Notes under the pieces: generated by a model | The model's database searches: none | What the model was told of the DNA's origin: nothing | The model's input: the letters and a program-made list of their open reading frames with translations, nothing else | Assembly (NCBI RefSeq): GCF_006094275.1 | Contig: NZ_CP034412.1 | Span: 1,984,001 to 2,048,000 of the forward strand | Source of the DNA: Glutamicibacter creatinolyticus | Lineage (GTDB): Bacteria > Actinomycetota > Actinomycetes > Actinomycetales > Micrococcaceae | Reading direction: 5' to 3' | Length of the DNA stretch: 64,000 nucleotides | Part shown: positions 1 to 11,193 of the stretch, piece after piece | Layout of the letters: each line of letters begins with the position of its first letter | How positions within the stretch are numbered: position 1 is the first letter of the stretch | Made by a program: the position numbers and the translations under genes

Positions 1-1
1 G

Positions 2-679
2 GCCTGGGGCTGGGGCGATGAGCACCGCGCCCAGCCGCTGGCCGTGTCGATCACCCAGGCCACCGAGCTGGGCACCGTCTACACCCCGCAGGAGATCGAG
101 GCGATCACCTCCCACGCCCACTCCAAGGGCATGCGGGTGCACCTGGACGGCTCGCGGCTGGGCAACGCCGCGGCCAGCCTGGGGGTGCCGCTGCGCGCGC
201 TGACCACCGACGTGGGGGTGGACATCGTGTCCCTGGGCGGCACCAAGAACGGGATGCTGCTGGGCGAGGGCGTGCTGACCCTGCACACCGAACTGGCCGC
301 CGACATGAAGTACCTGCGCAAGATGAACATGCAGTTGGGCAGCAAGATGCGCTTCATTTCCGCCCAGCTGCTGGAGCTGTACGGCACCGATTTGTGGCAC
401 CGTTCGGCCTCCCACTCCAACGCCATGGCCGCGCTGCTGGGCCAGGCCGTGCAGGGCTCGCAGGGCGCCGAACTGGTCTACCCGGTGCAGGCCAACGGCG
501 TCTTCGCCCAGCTGCCCAACGCCGTGGCCGACAAGCTGCGCGAGACGTTCCGCTTCTACGACTGGGACCGCGCCGCCGGGCACGTGCGCTGGATGTGCTC
601 CTTTGACACCACCGAGGATGACGTGCGGGCGTTCATCGCGGCGCTGAACAGCGAACTGGCGGCCCACCACGCCAAATAG
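2..679 (+). CDS. ltaE: Low-specificity L-threonine aldolase, C-terminal part (5' end outside window)
   Basis: PLP enzyme of the beta-eliminating lyase/threonine aldolase family, cleaving L-threonine or L-allo-threonine to glycine and acetaldehyde in the cytoplasm. The reading frame is open from the window edge (codons from base 2), so the N-terminal third is missing. Visible family signatures are the DEH..QP..VSITQ.TE.GT block at the start, HLDGSRLGNA (the Asp that contacts the pyridine nitrogen) and SLGGTKNG, whose Lys codon at 245-247 is the expected Schiff-base lysine. About 225 residues are present of a usual 340-360. It ends at TAG 677-679, and DUF3000 follows in the same direction. Function from family knowledge; substrate stereochemistry cannot be told. 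Confidence 0.88.
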   Translation, partial: AWGWGDEHRAQPLAVSITQATELGTVYTPQEIEAITSHAHSKGMRVHLDGSRLGNAAASLGVPLRALTTDVGVDIVSLGGTKNGMLLGEGVLTLHTELAADMKYLRKMNMQLGSKMRFISAQLLELYGTDLWHRSASHSNAMAALLGQAVQGSQGAELVYPVQANGVFAQLPNAVADKLRETFRFYDWDRAAGHVRWMCSFDTTEDDVRAFIAALNSELAAHHAK

Positions 680-736
680 GTCTTCCCGGCGTGCCGTAAC
701 CCAACCCCGGTTACGGTGCGCCTTAGACTCGGAAAT

Positions 737-1375
737 GTGAACCGCGAGCAACAGCAAAAGCCCGTTCCCCAGGCCTTCCGCCGGGCCCTGGAGGAACTCT
801 CGCGCGCCAAAGTCCGCCAGGAGCTGCGCATCGCCGAAATCCCGGCGCCGCTGCGCCTGGCGCCCTACGCCCTGGCCCTGAGCGGCGAGGTGGAACAGCA
901 TTCACGCTCACTGCACGGCCAATACGGCCAGGAATTCGCCAAGACGCCGCTGCTGGAAGAACACCATTCCCTGGCCACCGGCCGCTTCGTGCTGCTCTAC
1001 GACCCGGCCAGCCAGGACCTGTGGAACGGCACCTTCCGGGTGGTCACCTACATCCGGGCCCGCATGGAAGAGGACATGGGCCAGGACACGATGCTCTCCT
1101 CCGTGGCCTGGAGCTGGTTTGAGGACGCGCTGCGCGGCCGGCAGGCCGGCTACCACTCGGCCGGCGGCACCGCCACCCGGGTGATTTCCGAATCCTTCGG
1201 GCAAATGGCCACCGACGAGACCAGCGTGGACATCGAACTGCGGGTCTCCTGGTCCCCCGCCACTGAGGACCTGGGGGCGCACCTGAGCGCCTGGGCGGAC
1301 ATGGTCTGCACTTTTGCCGGGCTTCCCCCGCTGCCCGAGGGCGTCGAGCAGCTGCCGCTGCGCCGCCTGAGCTAG
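737..1375 (+). CDS. DUF3000 domain protein
   Basis: A 212-residue protein of the actinobacterial DUF3000 family, function unknown; no membrane segment or catalytic motif is evident. I start it at GTG 737: a TAGACT -10-like hexamer lies 7 nt upstream (724-729) and there is no Shine-Dalgarno, which fits a leaderless mRNA. An upstream in-frame GTG at 716 would overlap that promoter. Recognisable parts are an N-terminal helix rich in R/E/L and a central block with LATGRFVLLYDP and DLWNGTFRVVTYIRA, followed by MLSSVAWSWF. The gene sits directly upstream of ribonuclease D, the neighbourhood typical of this family, so a link to RNA metabolism is possible but unproven. Confidence 0.8.
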   Translation: MNREQQQKPVPQAFRRALEELSRAKVRQELRIAEIPAPLRLAPYALALSGEVEQHSRSLHGQYGQEFAKTPLLEEHHSLATGRFVLLYDPASQDLWNGTFRVVTYIRARMEEDMGQDTMLSSVAWSWFEDALRGRQAGYHSAGGTATRVISESFGQMATDETSVDIELRVSWSPATEDLGAHLSAWADMVCTFAGLPPLPEGVEQLPLRRLS

Positions 1376-1468
1376 CCTGCCGCGGCGCGACACGCGCCGG
1401 GGCGCGCCGTGCCCGCTTGGTCACCTTTGCCCCGCCACCACCGGGCCCGGTCGTAGAATGGGGCTATC

Positions 1469-2755
1469 ATGAGCAGTCCTGAACCCACCTCCAGCGCACA
1501 CCCCACCCCCGTCTCCGCCGCCAACGGCGCGCCCGCCGACCCCGTCGAGGGGCCGCAGCCAGCCGAACCGGTGCTGGTGCCGCTCAGCGCCCCGAGCGAG
1601 GGCATCCCGGAAGTCATCAACACCGCCCCGGGCCTGAACCGGGCGATTCGCGCACTGCGCGGGGGGCAGGGGGCGCTGGCCGTGGACACCGAGCGGGCCA
1701 GCGGGTTCCGCTACGGACAGCGCGCCTTCCTGATCCAGCTGCGCCGCGAGGGGGCCGGGACCTGGCTGATCGACCCGGAGGAACTGGACACGCTGCAGCC
1801 GCTGGCTGACTTCGTGAACAGCGAGGCCTGGGTGCTGCACGCCGCCACCCAGGATCTGCCCTGCCTGCACGCCGAGGGGCTCTACCCCGATGAACTGTTT
1901 GACACCGAACTGGCCGGGCGGCTGGCCGGGTTCCCGCGCGTGGCGCTGGGCACCATGGTCGCGCAGCTGCTGAACCTGAAGCTGGCCAAGGAGCATTCGG
2001 CCGTGGACTGGTCCACCCGCCCGCTGCCCGAATCCTGGCTGAACTATGCGGCGCTGGACGTGGAGGTGCTGCTGGATCTGCGCGAGCGCATGGAGGTGGT
2101 GCTGGCCGAGCAGCACAAGCTGGAGTTCGCGCGCCAGGAGTTCGAGTACGTGCGCACCATGCCCGAGGCCGAACCGCCGGCCGAACCGTGGCGACGGCTG
2201 TCGGGGATCCACAAGCTGAAGAACCGCCGGGCGCTGGCGATCGCCCGCGAGCTGTGGCTGGCCCGTGATGCCCTGGCCCGCAGCCGCGACGTCGCCCCGG
2301 GGCGGCTGTTGTCGGACTCGGCGATCATGGTGGCGGTGCAGCACCGTCCCAGCTCGGTGCCCCAGCTGCTGCAGATCCCCGGCTTCCATGGGCGCAGCGC
2401 CAAGCGCGACGCCCCGCGCTGGCTGGATGCGATCTCCCGCGGCAAGCGCACCCAAGACGTGCCGGATCTGCGCCAGGCCGGCAATGGGCTGCCCAACCCG
2501 CGGGCCTGGACCGAGAAGAACCCGGCCGCCGCCGACCGGCTGGGGGCCGCCAAGGCGGCGGTCACCGAGGTGTCCGAGGCCTGGAACATTCCGGCCGAGA
2601 ACCTGATCACCCCCAAGTACCTGCGCCAGCTGGCGTGGGAGCCGCCGACCTCGGCCTCCGCCCCGGCCGTCGAGGAGGCCCTGGAGCAGCTTGGCGCGCG
2701 CCCCTGGCAACGCGAACTGCTGCGCGCACCGCTGGCCACCGCACTGGCCAAGTAG
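1469..2755 (+). CDS. rnd: Ribonuclease D (HRDC domain 3'-5' exonuclease)
   Basis: A 428-residue DEDDy-family 3'-5' exoribonuclease, expected to trim 3' ends of stable RNAs. After an Ala/Pro-rich 45-residue leader, the exonuclease fold shows all metal-binding motifs: D73 and E75 in AVDTE (ExoI), D129 in ATQDLPCL (ExoII), and Y193...D197 in NYAALDVEV (ExoIII). An HRDC nucleic-acid-binding domain follows at about 215-300 (IHKLKNRRALAIARELW...), then a C-terminal region typical of actinobacterial RNase D. TAGAAT at 1454-1459, 9 nt before ATG and without a Shine-Dalgarno, suggests a very short or absent leader. An inverted repeat downstream (2791-2836) may end the transcript. Confidence 0.93.
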   Translation: MSSPEPTSSAHPTPVSAANGAPADPVEGPQPAEPVLVPLSAPSEGIPEVINTAPGLNRAIRALRGGQGALAVDTERASGFRYGQRAFLIQLRREGAGTWLIDPEELDTLQPLADFVNSEAWVLHAATQDLPCLHAEGLYPDELFDTELAGRLAGFPRVALGTMVAQLLNLKLAKEHSAVDWSTRPLPESWLNYAALDVEVLLDLRERMEVVLAEQHKLEFARQEFEYVRTMPEAEPPAEPWRRLSGIHKLKNRRALAIARELWLARDALARSRDVAPGRLLSDSAIMVAVQHRPSSVPQLLQIPGFHGRSAKRDAPRWLDAISRGKRTQDVPDLRQAGNGLPNPRAWTEKNPAAADRLGAAKAAVTEVSEAWNIPAENLITPKYLRQLAWEPPTSASAPAVEEALEQLGARPWQRELLRAPLATALAK

Positions 2756-2790
2756 CCCCGGGCCGGCGTCTTGGCGCCGATGGTCCATGC

Positions 2791-2836
2791 GGCCGCACCC
2801 CTTGCTCCCGGCGCCCCGGGAAAAAGGGGTGCGGCC
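2791..2836. terminator. Hairpin downstream of rnd
   Basis: Eleven-base inverted repeat (GGCCGCACCCC at 2791-2801 with GGGGTGCGGCC at 2826-2836) between rnd and the thiolase operon. It lacks a U-tract, so it is an intergenic hairpin or weak terminator rather than a proven intrinsic terminator. Confidence 0.45.
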
Positions 2837-2899
2837 GTTAGTTGTATCCGTCCCGCCAGGGCGGCTGCCTCGCCCCGCGCGGCGCGTGATGCAGCGCAC

Positions 2900-2933
2900 T
2901 TGCACTTCAAGTTACCGCTAAGTAACATATGTT
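2900..2933 (+). promoter_or_regulatory. Promoter and operator-like dyad of the beta-oxidation operon
   Basis: TTGCAC (2900-2905) and TAACAT (2923-2928) are separated by exactly 17 bp, a good primary-sigma promoter. A dyad GTTAC-N6-GTAAC (2911-2926) covers the spacer and runs into the -10, and a 10-bp palindrome AACATATGTT (2924-2933) overlaps it. The placement is that of a repressor site. A TetR-type fatty-acid regulator (FadR/FasR/PaaR style) is an inference; no regulator gene adjoins. Confidence 0.5.
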
Positions 2934-3001
2934 GTGGGTCACAGAACCCCTCCGATCTTCCGAGACCTCGGATTCGACCGACCACAACAAGGAGCCACAC
3001 G

Positions 3002-4240
3002 GTGAGTGCTAACGATCCGACAGTGCACGCAGCCCTCGACGACCGCGACGTCGTCTTCATCGACGGAGTGCGCACACCCTTCGGCAAAGCCGGCGAAAAG
3101 GGCATCTACCATGGCATGCGCGCCGATGACCTGGCCGTGAAGACGGTGCGCGAACTGCTGCGCCGCAACCCCAACGTCCCGGCCGAGAAGGTCGACGAGG
3201 TGGCCATGGCCGCCACCACCCAGACCGGCGACCAGGGCCTGACGATCGGACGCACCGTCGGACTGCTCTCCGGACTGCCCAAGTCCGTGCCCGGCTACGC
3301 CATCGACCGCATGTGCGCCGGGGCGATGACCGCGGTGACCAGCACCGCCGGGGGCATCGCCTTCGGCGCCTACGACGTGGTGATCGCCGGCGGCGTGGAA
3401 CACATGGGCAACCACCCGATGGGGGCCGGGGCCGACCCGAACCCGCGCTTCCTGGCCGAGAAGATCGTGGACCCGCAGGCGCTGAACATGGGCAACACCG
3501 CAGAAAACCTGCACGACCGCTTCCCGGCCATCACCAAGGAACGCGCCGACCGCTACGCCGTGGCCAGCCAGTCCAAGCTGGCCGCCGCCTATGAATCCGG
3601 CCAGATCCAGCCGGACCTGGTGCCGGTGGCCTCCCGCCGTCCAGGGGAAGGCTGGCAGCTGAACACCGCCGATGAGCCGCCGCGGCCGGGCACCACGATC
3701 GAGGACCTGGAACAGCTGCGCACCCCGTTCCGCGCGCACGGCCGGGTCACCGCCGGCAACGCGGCCGGGCTGAACGACGGAGCCACCGCCGCACTGCTCA
3801 GCAGCGCCGCGGCCGCCCGCGAACTGGGCCTGGCCCCCAAGATGCGCATGGTCTCCTTTGCCTTCGCCGGGGTGGAACCGGACGTGATGGGCTACGGCCC
3901 GGTGCCGGCCACCGAAAAGGCGCTGGCCAAGGCGGGGCTGGGCATCGAGGACATTGGCCTGTTTGAAATCAACGAGGCCTTCGCCGTGCAGGTGCTCTCC
4001 TTCCTGGACTACTACGGCATCGACCAGGACGATGAGCGGGTCAACCGCTACGGCGGGGCGATCGCGGTGGGCCACCCGCTGGCCTCCTCCGGGGTGCGGC
4101 TGATGACCCAGCTGGCCCGCCAGTTCCACGAGGACCCCTCGGTACGCTACGGCATCACCACCATGTGCATCGGCCTGGGCATGGGCGGCACGGTGATCTG
4201 GGAGAACCCGCACCACCAGGACTTCGGGACCAAGGCTTAG
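3002..4240 (+). CDS. fadA: Acetyl-CoA C-acyltransferase (3-ketoacyl-CoA thiolase)
   Basis: A 412-residue thiolase catalysing the last step of fatty-acid beta-oxidation, cleavage of 3-ketoacyl-CoA by CoA. The catalytic triad is visible: nucleophile Cys105 (IDRMCAGAM), His358 ([11 protein letters not shown]) and Cys389 ([11 protein letters not shown]). GTG 3002 is chosen because AAGGAG lies 8 nt upstream; the open frame continues further upstream but has no better start. The stop is 9 nt before fadB, whose RBS (GGAGAAGAG) sits in the gap, so the two are an operon encoding the beta and alpha activities of the trifunctional complex. Family knowledge supports the reaction; chain-length preference is not visible. 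Confidence 0.93.
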   Translation: MSANDPTVHAALDDRDVVFIDGVRTPFGKAGEKGIYHGMRADDLAVKTVRELLRRNPNVPAEKVDEVAMAATTQTGDQGLTIGRTVGLLSGLPKSVPGYAIDRMCAGAMTAVTSTAGGIAFGAYDVVIAGGVEHMGNHPMGAGADPNPRFLAEKIVDPQALNMGNTAENLHDRFPAITKERADRYAVASQSKLAAAYESGQIQPDLVPVASRRPGEGWQLNTADEPPRPGTTIEDLEQLRTPFRAHGRVTAGNAAGLNDGATAALLSSAAAARELGLAPKMRMVSFAFAGVEPDVMGYGPVPATEKALAKAGLGIEDIGLFEINEAFAVQVLSFLDYYGIDQDDERVNRYGGAIAVGHPLASSGVRLMTQLARQFHEDPSVRYGITTMCIGLGMGGTVIWENPHHQDFGTKA

Positions 4241-4249
4241 GAGAAGAGC

Positions 4250-6373
4250 ATGACACAGGATACGCAGGACTTTTCGGCCGTCGCCGAACTGAAGAAGGAC
4301 GAGATCGTCACCCATTCGCTCAGCCAGGAGCTGACCCTGCCCAGCGGCAAGAAGCTGGTGCTGATCACCCTGGACAACGGGCTGGACCACAAGCGCCCCA
4401 CCACCCTGGGCCCGAATTCGCTGCTGGAGCTGCGCGCACTGCTCACCGAGCTGAAGCAGCGCGCCGCCGAGGGGCAGATCGATGCGGTGGCCGTGACCGG
4501 CAAGCCGTACTTCCTGATCGCCGGCGCGGATCTGTCCTCGGTCACCGAGCTGCAGCGCGCCGAGGACGCCCGGGCGATGGCGAGCCTGGGCCACGCCACC
4601 TACGACCTGCTGGCCGATCTGGGGGTGCCGACCTTCTGCTTCATCAACGGCCTGGCGCTGGGCGGCGGCATGGAGATCGCGCTGGCCTGCACCTACCGCA
4701 CCGTGTCCACCACGGCCGGGGCGCTGGGGCTGCCCGAGTCCTTCCTGGGCCTGATCCCGGGCTGGGCCGGCATCTACCGCCTGCCGCGGCTGATCGGGCC
4801 CGAGGAGGGCCTGAGGGTGATCATCCAGAACCCCTGGAACAACAACCGCACCCTCTCCGGCCCACAGGCCTACAAGCTGGGCGCCGCCGATGCGCTGTAC
4901 GAGCCGGCCGACTTCCTGGAGCAGTCCCTGGGCTTCGCCGATGAGGTGCTCACCGGCCAGCGCACCGTGCAACGCCCGAATGCGGTGGATGATGCGGACC
5001 CGCAGGTCGCCGCCCGCTTCCACGCCGCCGCCGATGAGGCCGAAAAGTTCGTCGACGCCAAGGTCCACGGTGCCGCCCCGGCCCCGTACAAGGCGCTGGA
5101 GGTCTTCCGCGCCGGGATCGGGAAGAGCCAGAAGCACTCCGCGCAGCTGGAAATCGAGGCACTGACCGAACTGATGGCCACCCACCAGTTCCACAACACC
5201 ATCTACGCGTTCCTGGACCTGGTCCAGCGCCGCTCCAAGCGTCCGGCCGGGGCGCCGGACAGGAAGCTGGCCAAGCCGGTGACCAAGGTCGGCGTGGTCG
5301 GGGCCGGGCTGATGGCCAGCCAGCTGGCGCTGCTGTTCGTGCGCCGGCTGAACGTGCCGGTGGTGCTCACCGACCTGGACCAGTCCCGCATCGACAAGGG
5401 CCTTGGCTACATCCACGGGGAGATCGACAAGCTGGGCGCCAAGGGCCGGATGAGCGCCGACGCGGTCAACCGCGCCAAGGCCCTGGTCTCCGGCTCGGTG
5501 ACCAAGGACGCGTTCGCCGACGCCGACTTCGTCATCGAGGCGGTGTTCGAGGAGCTGAGCGTGAAGAAGCAGGTGTTCGCCGAGGTGGAGGCCGTGGTCT
5601 CCCCCGAGTGCATCCTGGCCACCAACACCTCCTCGCTCTCGGTCACCGAGATGGGCCGGGACCTGAAGCACCCCGAACGCCTGGTCGGGTTCCACTTCTT
5701 CAATCCCGTGGCCGTCATGCCGCTGCTGGAGATCGCGGCCACCGAGTGGACCGACGAGGCGACCTTGTCCACCGCGTTCGTGCTGGGCAAGTCGCTGCGC
5801 AAGACCTGCGTGCGCACCACCGACTCGGCCGCGTTCGTGGTCAACCGGGTGCTGCTGCGGCTGATGAGCGAGGTGCAGGCCGCGTACGATGAGGGCACCG
5901 ACGCGCAGACCGCGGACAGCGCGCTGCAGCCGATGGGCCTGCCGATGAGCCCGTTCACGCTGCTGGCGATGGTCGGGCTGCCGGTGGCGCAGCATGTGAA
6001 CGAATCGCTGCATGCGGCGTTCGGGGAGCGTTTCAAGGTCTCGGGCAACCTGCAGGCGCTGATCGACGCGAAGATCACCGCACTGTGGGTGAAGGACGAG
6101 CAGGGCAACCAGGTCATCGACCCGAAGGCGCTGCAGGTCATGAGCTTCGGGGACCAGCCCTCCACCGCCGAGCAGCTGCTCACCCGGGTTCAGGACGCCC
6201 TGGCCGAGGAGATCGGCCTGCTGCTGGAGGAAGGGGTCGTCGCCGCGCCGCAGGACGTGGACCTGTGCATGATCACCGGCGCCGGCTGGCCGATGCACCT
6301 GGGCGGGATCACCCCGTACCTGGACCAGATCGGCGCCTCGCAGCGGGTGAACGGCAAGAAGTTCCACGCCTAA
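4250..6373 (+). CDS. fadB: Fatty-acid oxidation complex alpha subunit: enoyl-CoA hydratase / 3-hydroxyacyl-CoA dehydrogenase
   Basis: A 707-residue bifunctional enzyme performing hydration and NAD-dependent oxidation in beta-oxidation. Residues 1-310 form the crotonase domain: oxyanion-hole segment IAGADLSS near 92, FINGLALGGGMEIAL with Glu142, and LPESFLGLIPGWAG with Glu163, both catalytic glutamates being present. The dehydrogenase domain follows from about 340 with the Rossmann motif VGVVGAGLMAS, VIEAVFEELSVKKQVF, the catalytic HFFNPV segment (GFHFFNPVAVMPL) and two C-terminal helical repeats. It lies 9 nt after the thiolase gene. Length matches FadB/FadJ-type proteins. A strong GC-rich hairpin follows at 6393-6443. 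Confidence 0.94.
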   Translation: MTQDTQDFSAVAELKKDEIVTHSLSQELTLPSGKKLVLITLDNGLDHKRPTTLGPNSLLELRALLTELKQRAAEGQIDAVAVTGKPYFLIAGADLSSVTELQRAEDARAMASLGHATYDLLADLGVPTFCFINGLALGGGMEIALACTYRTVSTTAGALGLPESFLGLIPGWAGIYRLPRLIGPEEGLRVIIQNPWNNNRTLSGPQAYKLGAADALYEPADFLEQSLGFADEVLTGQRTVQRPNAVDDADPQVAARFHAAADEAEKFVDAKVHGAAPAPYKALEVFRAGIGKSQKHSAQLEIEALTELMATHQFHNTIYAFLDLVQRRSKRPAGAPDRKLAKPVTKVGVVGAGLMASQLALLFVRRLNVPVVLTDLDQSRIDKGLGYIHGEIDKLGAKGRMSADAVNRAKALVSGSVTKDAFADADFVIEAVFEELSVKKQVFAEVEAVVSPECILATNTSSLSVTEMGRDLKHPERLVGFHFFNPVAVMPLLEIAATEWTDEATLSTAFVLGKSLRKTCVRTTDSAAFVVNRVLLRLMSEVQAAYDEGTDAQTADSALQPMGLPMSPFTLLAMVGLPVAQHVNESLHAAFGERFKVSGNLQALIDAKITALWVKDEQGNQVIDPKALQVMSFGDQPSTAEQLLTRVQDALAEEIGLLLEEGVVAAPQDVDLCMITGAGWPMHLGGITPYLDQIGASQRVNGKKFHA

Positions 6374-6392
6374 CCCGTCCCTGCGCCAGCAG

Positions 6393-6443
6393 GCGCACAG
6401 CCCCGGTACACCCGCAGCGCGCGGGGGTGCCGGGGCTGTGCGC
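6393..6443. terminator. GC-rich hairpin after fadB
   Basis: Fourteen-base stem GCGCACAGCCCCGG / CCGGGGCTGTGCGC with an inner CACCC/GGGTG pairing. There is no U-tract, but this form is common for actinobacterial transcript ends. Confidence 0.55.
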
Positions 6444-6497
6444 GTTGGGCGCCCGGCGCTTTTCCCGGGCGGGGTTTTCTCTGGAAGAATGGAAGGC

Positions 6498-6974
6498 ATG
6501 ACTGACGCCGTTCGCCCAGATCGCCGCACCATCATGTGCGCCACCGCCCTGTTCGGAGCCACCGCCACGCTGAGCGCCTGCGGGGATGGACGCTCCGAGG
6601 CCCCGGTCAACGCCCCCGGGCCGGTCCCCGAGCCCAGCGGCGAGGGACAGGTGGTCCTGCCCGCCAAGGACCTGCCGGTCAAGTCCCGTGCCCAGGTCGC
6701 CGCGAAGGACCCCTCCGGCGCGGACGTCGGGGTGCTGCTCTACCGCCAGGACGAGCAGACCGTGCTGGCCTACTCGAACATCTGCACCCACCAGGGCTGC
6801 GCGGTGGGCGTGAAGTCCCCGGCCAAGACGGACTTCTACTGCGCCTGCCACGGCTCGCACTTTGACCCGCTGGACGGCACCGCCACCGAGGGCCCGGCCA
6901 AGGGCGCGCTGACCCGCTTCGCCTGCACCATCGAGCAGGGCAACATCCTGGTCTACGTCCCGGCCGAGGGCTAG
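6498..6974 (+). CDS. Exported Rieske [2Fe-2S] lipoprotein
   Basis: A 158-residue Rieske iron-sulfur protein. The N-terminus has a twin-arginine motif (R9-R10 in RPDRRT), a hydrophobic stretch and a lipobox LSAC with Cys28, so Tat export and lipid anchoring are likely. A Pro/Glu-rich linker precedes the Rieske domain: Cys96-Thr-His98...Cys101 and Cys115...Cys117-His118. C96, H98, C115 and H118 are the cluster ligands, and C101/C117 the usual disulfide. It is much shorter than QcrA and has no QcrB/C neighbours, so it is a stand-alone Rieske protein of unknown redox partner. ATG 6498 is chosen over 6438 because it places the RR motif at residue 9. Confidence 0.87.
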   Translation: MTDAVRPDRRTIMCATALFGATATLSACGDGRSEAPVNAPGPVPEPSGEGQVVLPAKDLPVKSRAQVAAKDPSGADVGVLLYRQDEQTVLAYSNICTHQGCAVGVKSPAKTDFYCACHGSHFDPLDGTATEGPAKGALTRFACTIEQGNILVYVPAEG

Positions 6975-6994
6975 GCCCCACACCGCGAGATGCA

Positions 6995-7045
6995 ACGGCC
7001 AGGGGCCGGGGCCGGCCCAAAAAGCCGGTCCCGGCCCCTGGCCGT
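6995..7045. terminator. Hairpin between convergent Rieske and aldo/keto reductase genes
   Basis: Long near-perfect inverted repeat (ACGGCCAGGGGCCGG... with ...CCGGCCCCTGGCCGT) around a short A-rich loop, placed between two convergent genes; a likely bidirectional terminator. Confidence 0.6.
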
Positions 7046-7095
7046 CCCCTTGCCCCCCACGCGTCCCACCCGCGGCGCCGGGCCGTGCCGCGGCG

Positions 7096-9733
<2,638 letters not shown>

Positions 9734-9760
9734 GAACCCTGCCCCGGCACCATGCTGAAC

Positions 9761-9802
9761 GGCCCCGGCCGGCTTCCCGTTGTGGGAGCCGGCCGGGGCC
9801 TT
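9761..9802 (+). terminator. Intrinsic terminator of argG
   Basis: Stem GGCCCCGGCCGGCTTCCC / GGGAGCCGGCCGGGGCC around a 5-nt loop, followed by TT. Near-perfect 17-bp stem 27 nt after the argG stop. Confidence 0.7.
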
Positions 9803-9882
9803 GGCATGTGCGCCGTCCGCCTGGTTTTCGTGTTGCGCCCAGCCTGGGGCTGCGTGCCCGCCGGGGCACCGCGGTGGGGCCT

Positions 9883-10239
9883 CTAGCCGTTCCACCCGTT
9901 CAGGACGGCCAGGGACTGCAGGGCCAGGATGAAGCCGACCAGCGCGATCATCCGCAGGCTGGCGTGAATGATCCTTCCGCTGCGGGTGTCCTTGCCCGGC
10001 AGGGTGAACGCCTCGTCGGCCAGCCAGGTCACCAGCGTGGTCAGCGTGCCGATCAGCGCCTTTTGCTCCTCGGGCATCCGCATCAGCCTGGCCAGGGCGA
10101 TTCCCAGCGCCAGTCCGAACAGCAGTTGGCCGGCCACCAGCGCGGCGGCGCGCCAGCCCGGCCAGCCCCAACGGTTCCGGCGCGGGCTCGCCGCCGGTGG
10201 GCGCTCCATGGTTGCGTTCCGTGCGGTCCGTGGTGCCAT
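9883..10239 (-). CDS. Small membrane protein, two to three hydrophobic segments
   Basis: A 118-residue protein with no recognised family. Arg/Pro-rich N-terminus, hydrophobic segments near 30-50 (AALVAGQLLFGLALGIALA), 65-75 and 92-112 (LRMIALVGFILALQSLAVL), so an inner-membrane protein. The start is fixed by a TAATG junction: its ATG overlaps the stop of the preceding gene (10239-10241), implying translational coupling. The two neighbouring membrane proteins share a similar layout (hydrophobic N-half, charged centre, hydrophobic C-half) and might be diverged duplicates. Confidence 0.65.
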   Translation of the reverse strand: MAPRTARNATMERPPAASPRRNRWGWPGWRAAALVAGQLLFGLALGIALARLMRMPEEQKALIGTLTTLVTWLADEAFTLPGKDTRSGRIIHASLRMIALVGFILALQSLAVLNGWNG

Positions 10240-10562
10240 TAGCCGAGCAGGCTCATCAGCGCGCTGACGCAGACGGTGAAGCCGATCAGCGAGACGAGCT
10301 TGAGCACCAGCATGATCCGTGCGGTGGTGCGCAGGTTGGCGGTGGACCACTGTACGCCGTGCTCCACGGCCCAGGCCACGATGCTGATGATCACGCCGGT
10401 CAGCGCCAGTTCCGCCGGCGGCAGGGCGATGACCTGCACCAGCCCGAGTCCCAGGATCACCCCAATGCTGGCCTGGAACACCAGGTGCATCGGTGCCCGG
10501 CTCTCGCCCATGCGGGAGGTGCGCCGCCCGGTGGCGTCGTGCCCGCTCTTGCTTTGCTCCAT
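10239..10562 (-). CDS. Small membrane protein, unknown function
   Basis: A 107-residue protein with hydrophobic segments near 30-62 (FQASIGVILGLGLVQVIAL and LALTGVIISIVAWAV) and 85-105. The pattern resembles the next gene downstream, with which it is coupled by TAATG. ATG 10562 is preceded by GAGGAG at a very short distance, so an internal ATG (MGESR..., about 17 codons in) is an alternative. It lies 59 nt after the 189-residue hypothetical gene, probably in the same leftward transcript as dxs. Confidence 0.6.
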   Translation of the reverse strand: MEQSKSGHDATGRRTSRMGESRAPMHLVFQASIGVILGLGLVQVIALPPAELALTGVIISIVAWAVEHGVQWSTANLRTTARIMLVLKLVSLIGFTVCVSALMSLLG

Positions 10563-10621
10563 GTCTCCTCTTCGGGGGTGTTTCGCGCCAGGTGGTACTC
10601 CCGGCGGTGCCGGTTGGCGGG

Positions 10622-11191
10622 CTAGGTCAGCGAGAACGGCTTGGGCGGCAACGGGTGGACCGCATTGGCGGCCTGCAGCCCGTCGTAGCCGGCGGTGGCG
10701 ATCGTCATCTTGGTGAAGTCCAGCTTGGCCTCGCGGATGCACACCTTCACGGCGGCCACGGCCTTTTTCGGGGCCGGGGTCAGGATCCGGATGTTCAGCT
10801 TGTGCGGGGCAAAGTCGCTGGATTCCACGGTGCCCAGCCCACGCCAGGCCAGATGGGAGGTCAGCGCGTCGGTGGCCTTGTGTTCCAGGTAGCGGTCGCG
10901 TTCGGTGCCGGCCGCGCTCTTCAGTGCGTACTGCACGATCACCCAGGACTGCTCCTGCTCCGGGATCGGGGCATAGCCGTCGGCCTGGCACTGCTCCAGG
11001 AAGCCGGCGAACAGTTCATCGGCCCGCTCCATGTCCACATCCTGCACCGAACTGGTCTTGGACTGGTGGCCGATCGCCCCATGGTTGATGACGAACTGTC
11101 CCAGGTCCTCGTTGTCGAACTGCTGGTACCAGGCTTCCCGGAAGTGCAGCTGGTTCTTCTCGTCCAGATGGTAGGTGCGGATGATTGCCAT
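10622..11191 (-). CDS. Conserved-looking hypothetical protein, 189 aa
   Basis: Not assigned to any family I recognise. Soluble, acidic/mixed composition, no signal or membrane segment. The N-terminus MAIIRTYHLDEKNQ and the central block EDLGQFVINHGAIGHQSKT, then VQYALKSAAGTERDRYLEHKATDALTSHLAWRGLG, read like a compact alpha/beta protein. The C-terminus is basic (KKAVAAVKVCIREAKLDFTK). It begins 2 nt after the DUF402 stop, so it belongs to the dxs-DUF402 operon. Confidence 0.65.
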   Translation of the reverse strand: MAIIRTYHLDEKNQLHFREAWYQQFDNEDLGQFVINHGAIGHQSKTSSVQDVDMERADELFAGFLEQCQADGYAPIPEQEQSWVIVQYALKSAAGTERDRYLEHKATDALTSHLAWRGLGTVESSDFAPHKLNIRILTPAPKKAVAAVKVCIREAKLDFTKMTIATAGYDGLQAANAVHPLPPKPFSLT

Positions 11192-11193
11192 AG

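Noticed and set aside
2939-6682. A 1247-codon open frame antisense to the fadA/fadB operon, and similar very long antisense frames elsewhere
   Set aside because: High GC makes stop codons rare in the complementary frames. The translations are Gly/His/Gln/Arg-rich low-complexity, while the other strand encodes complete, motif-bearing proteins.
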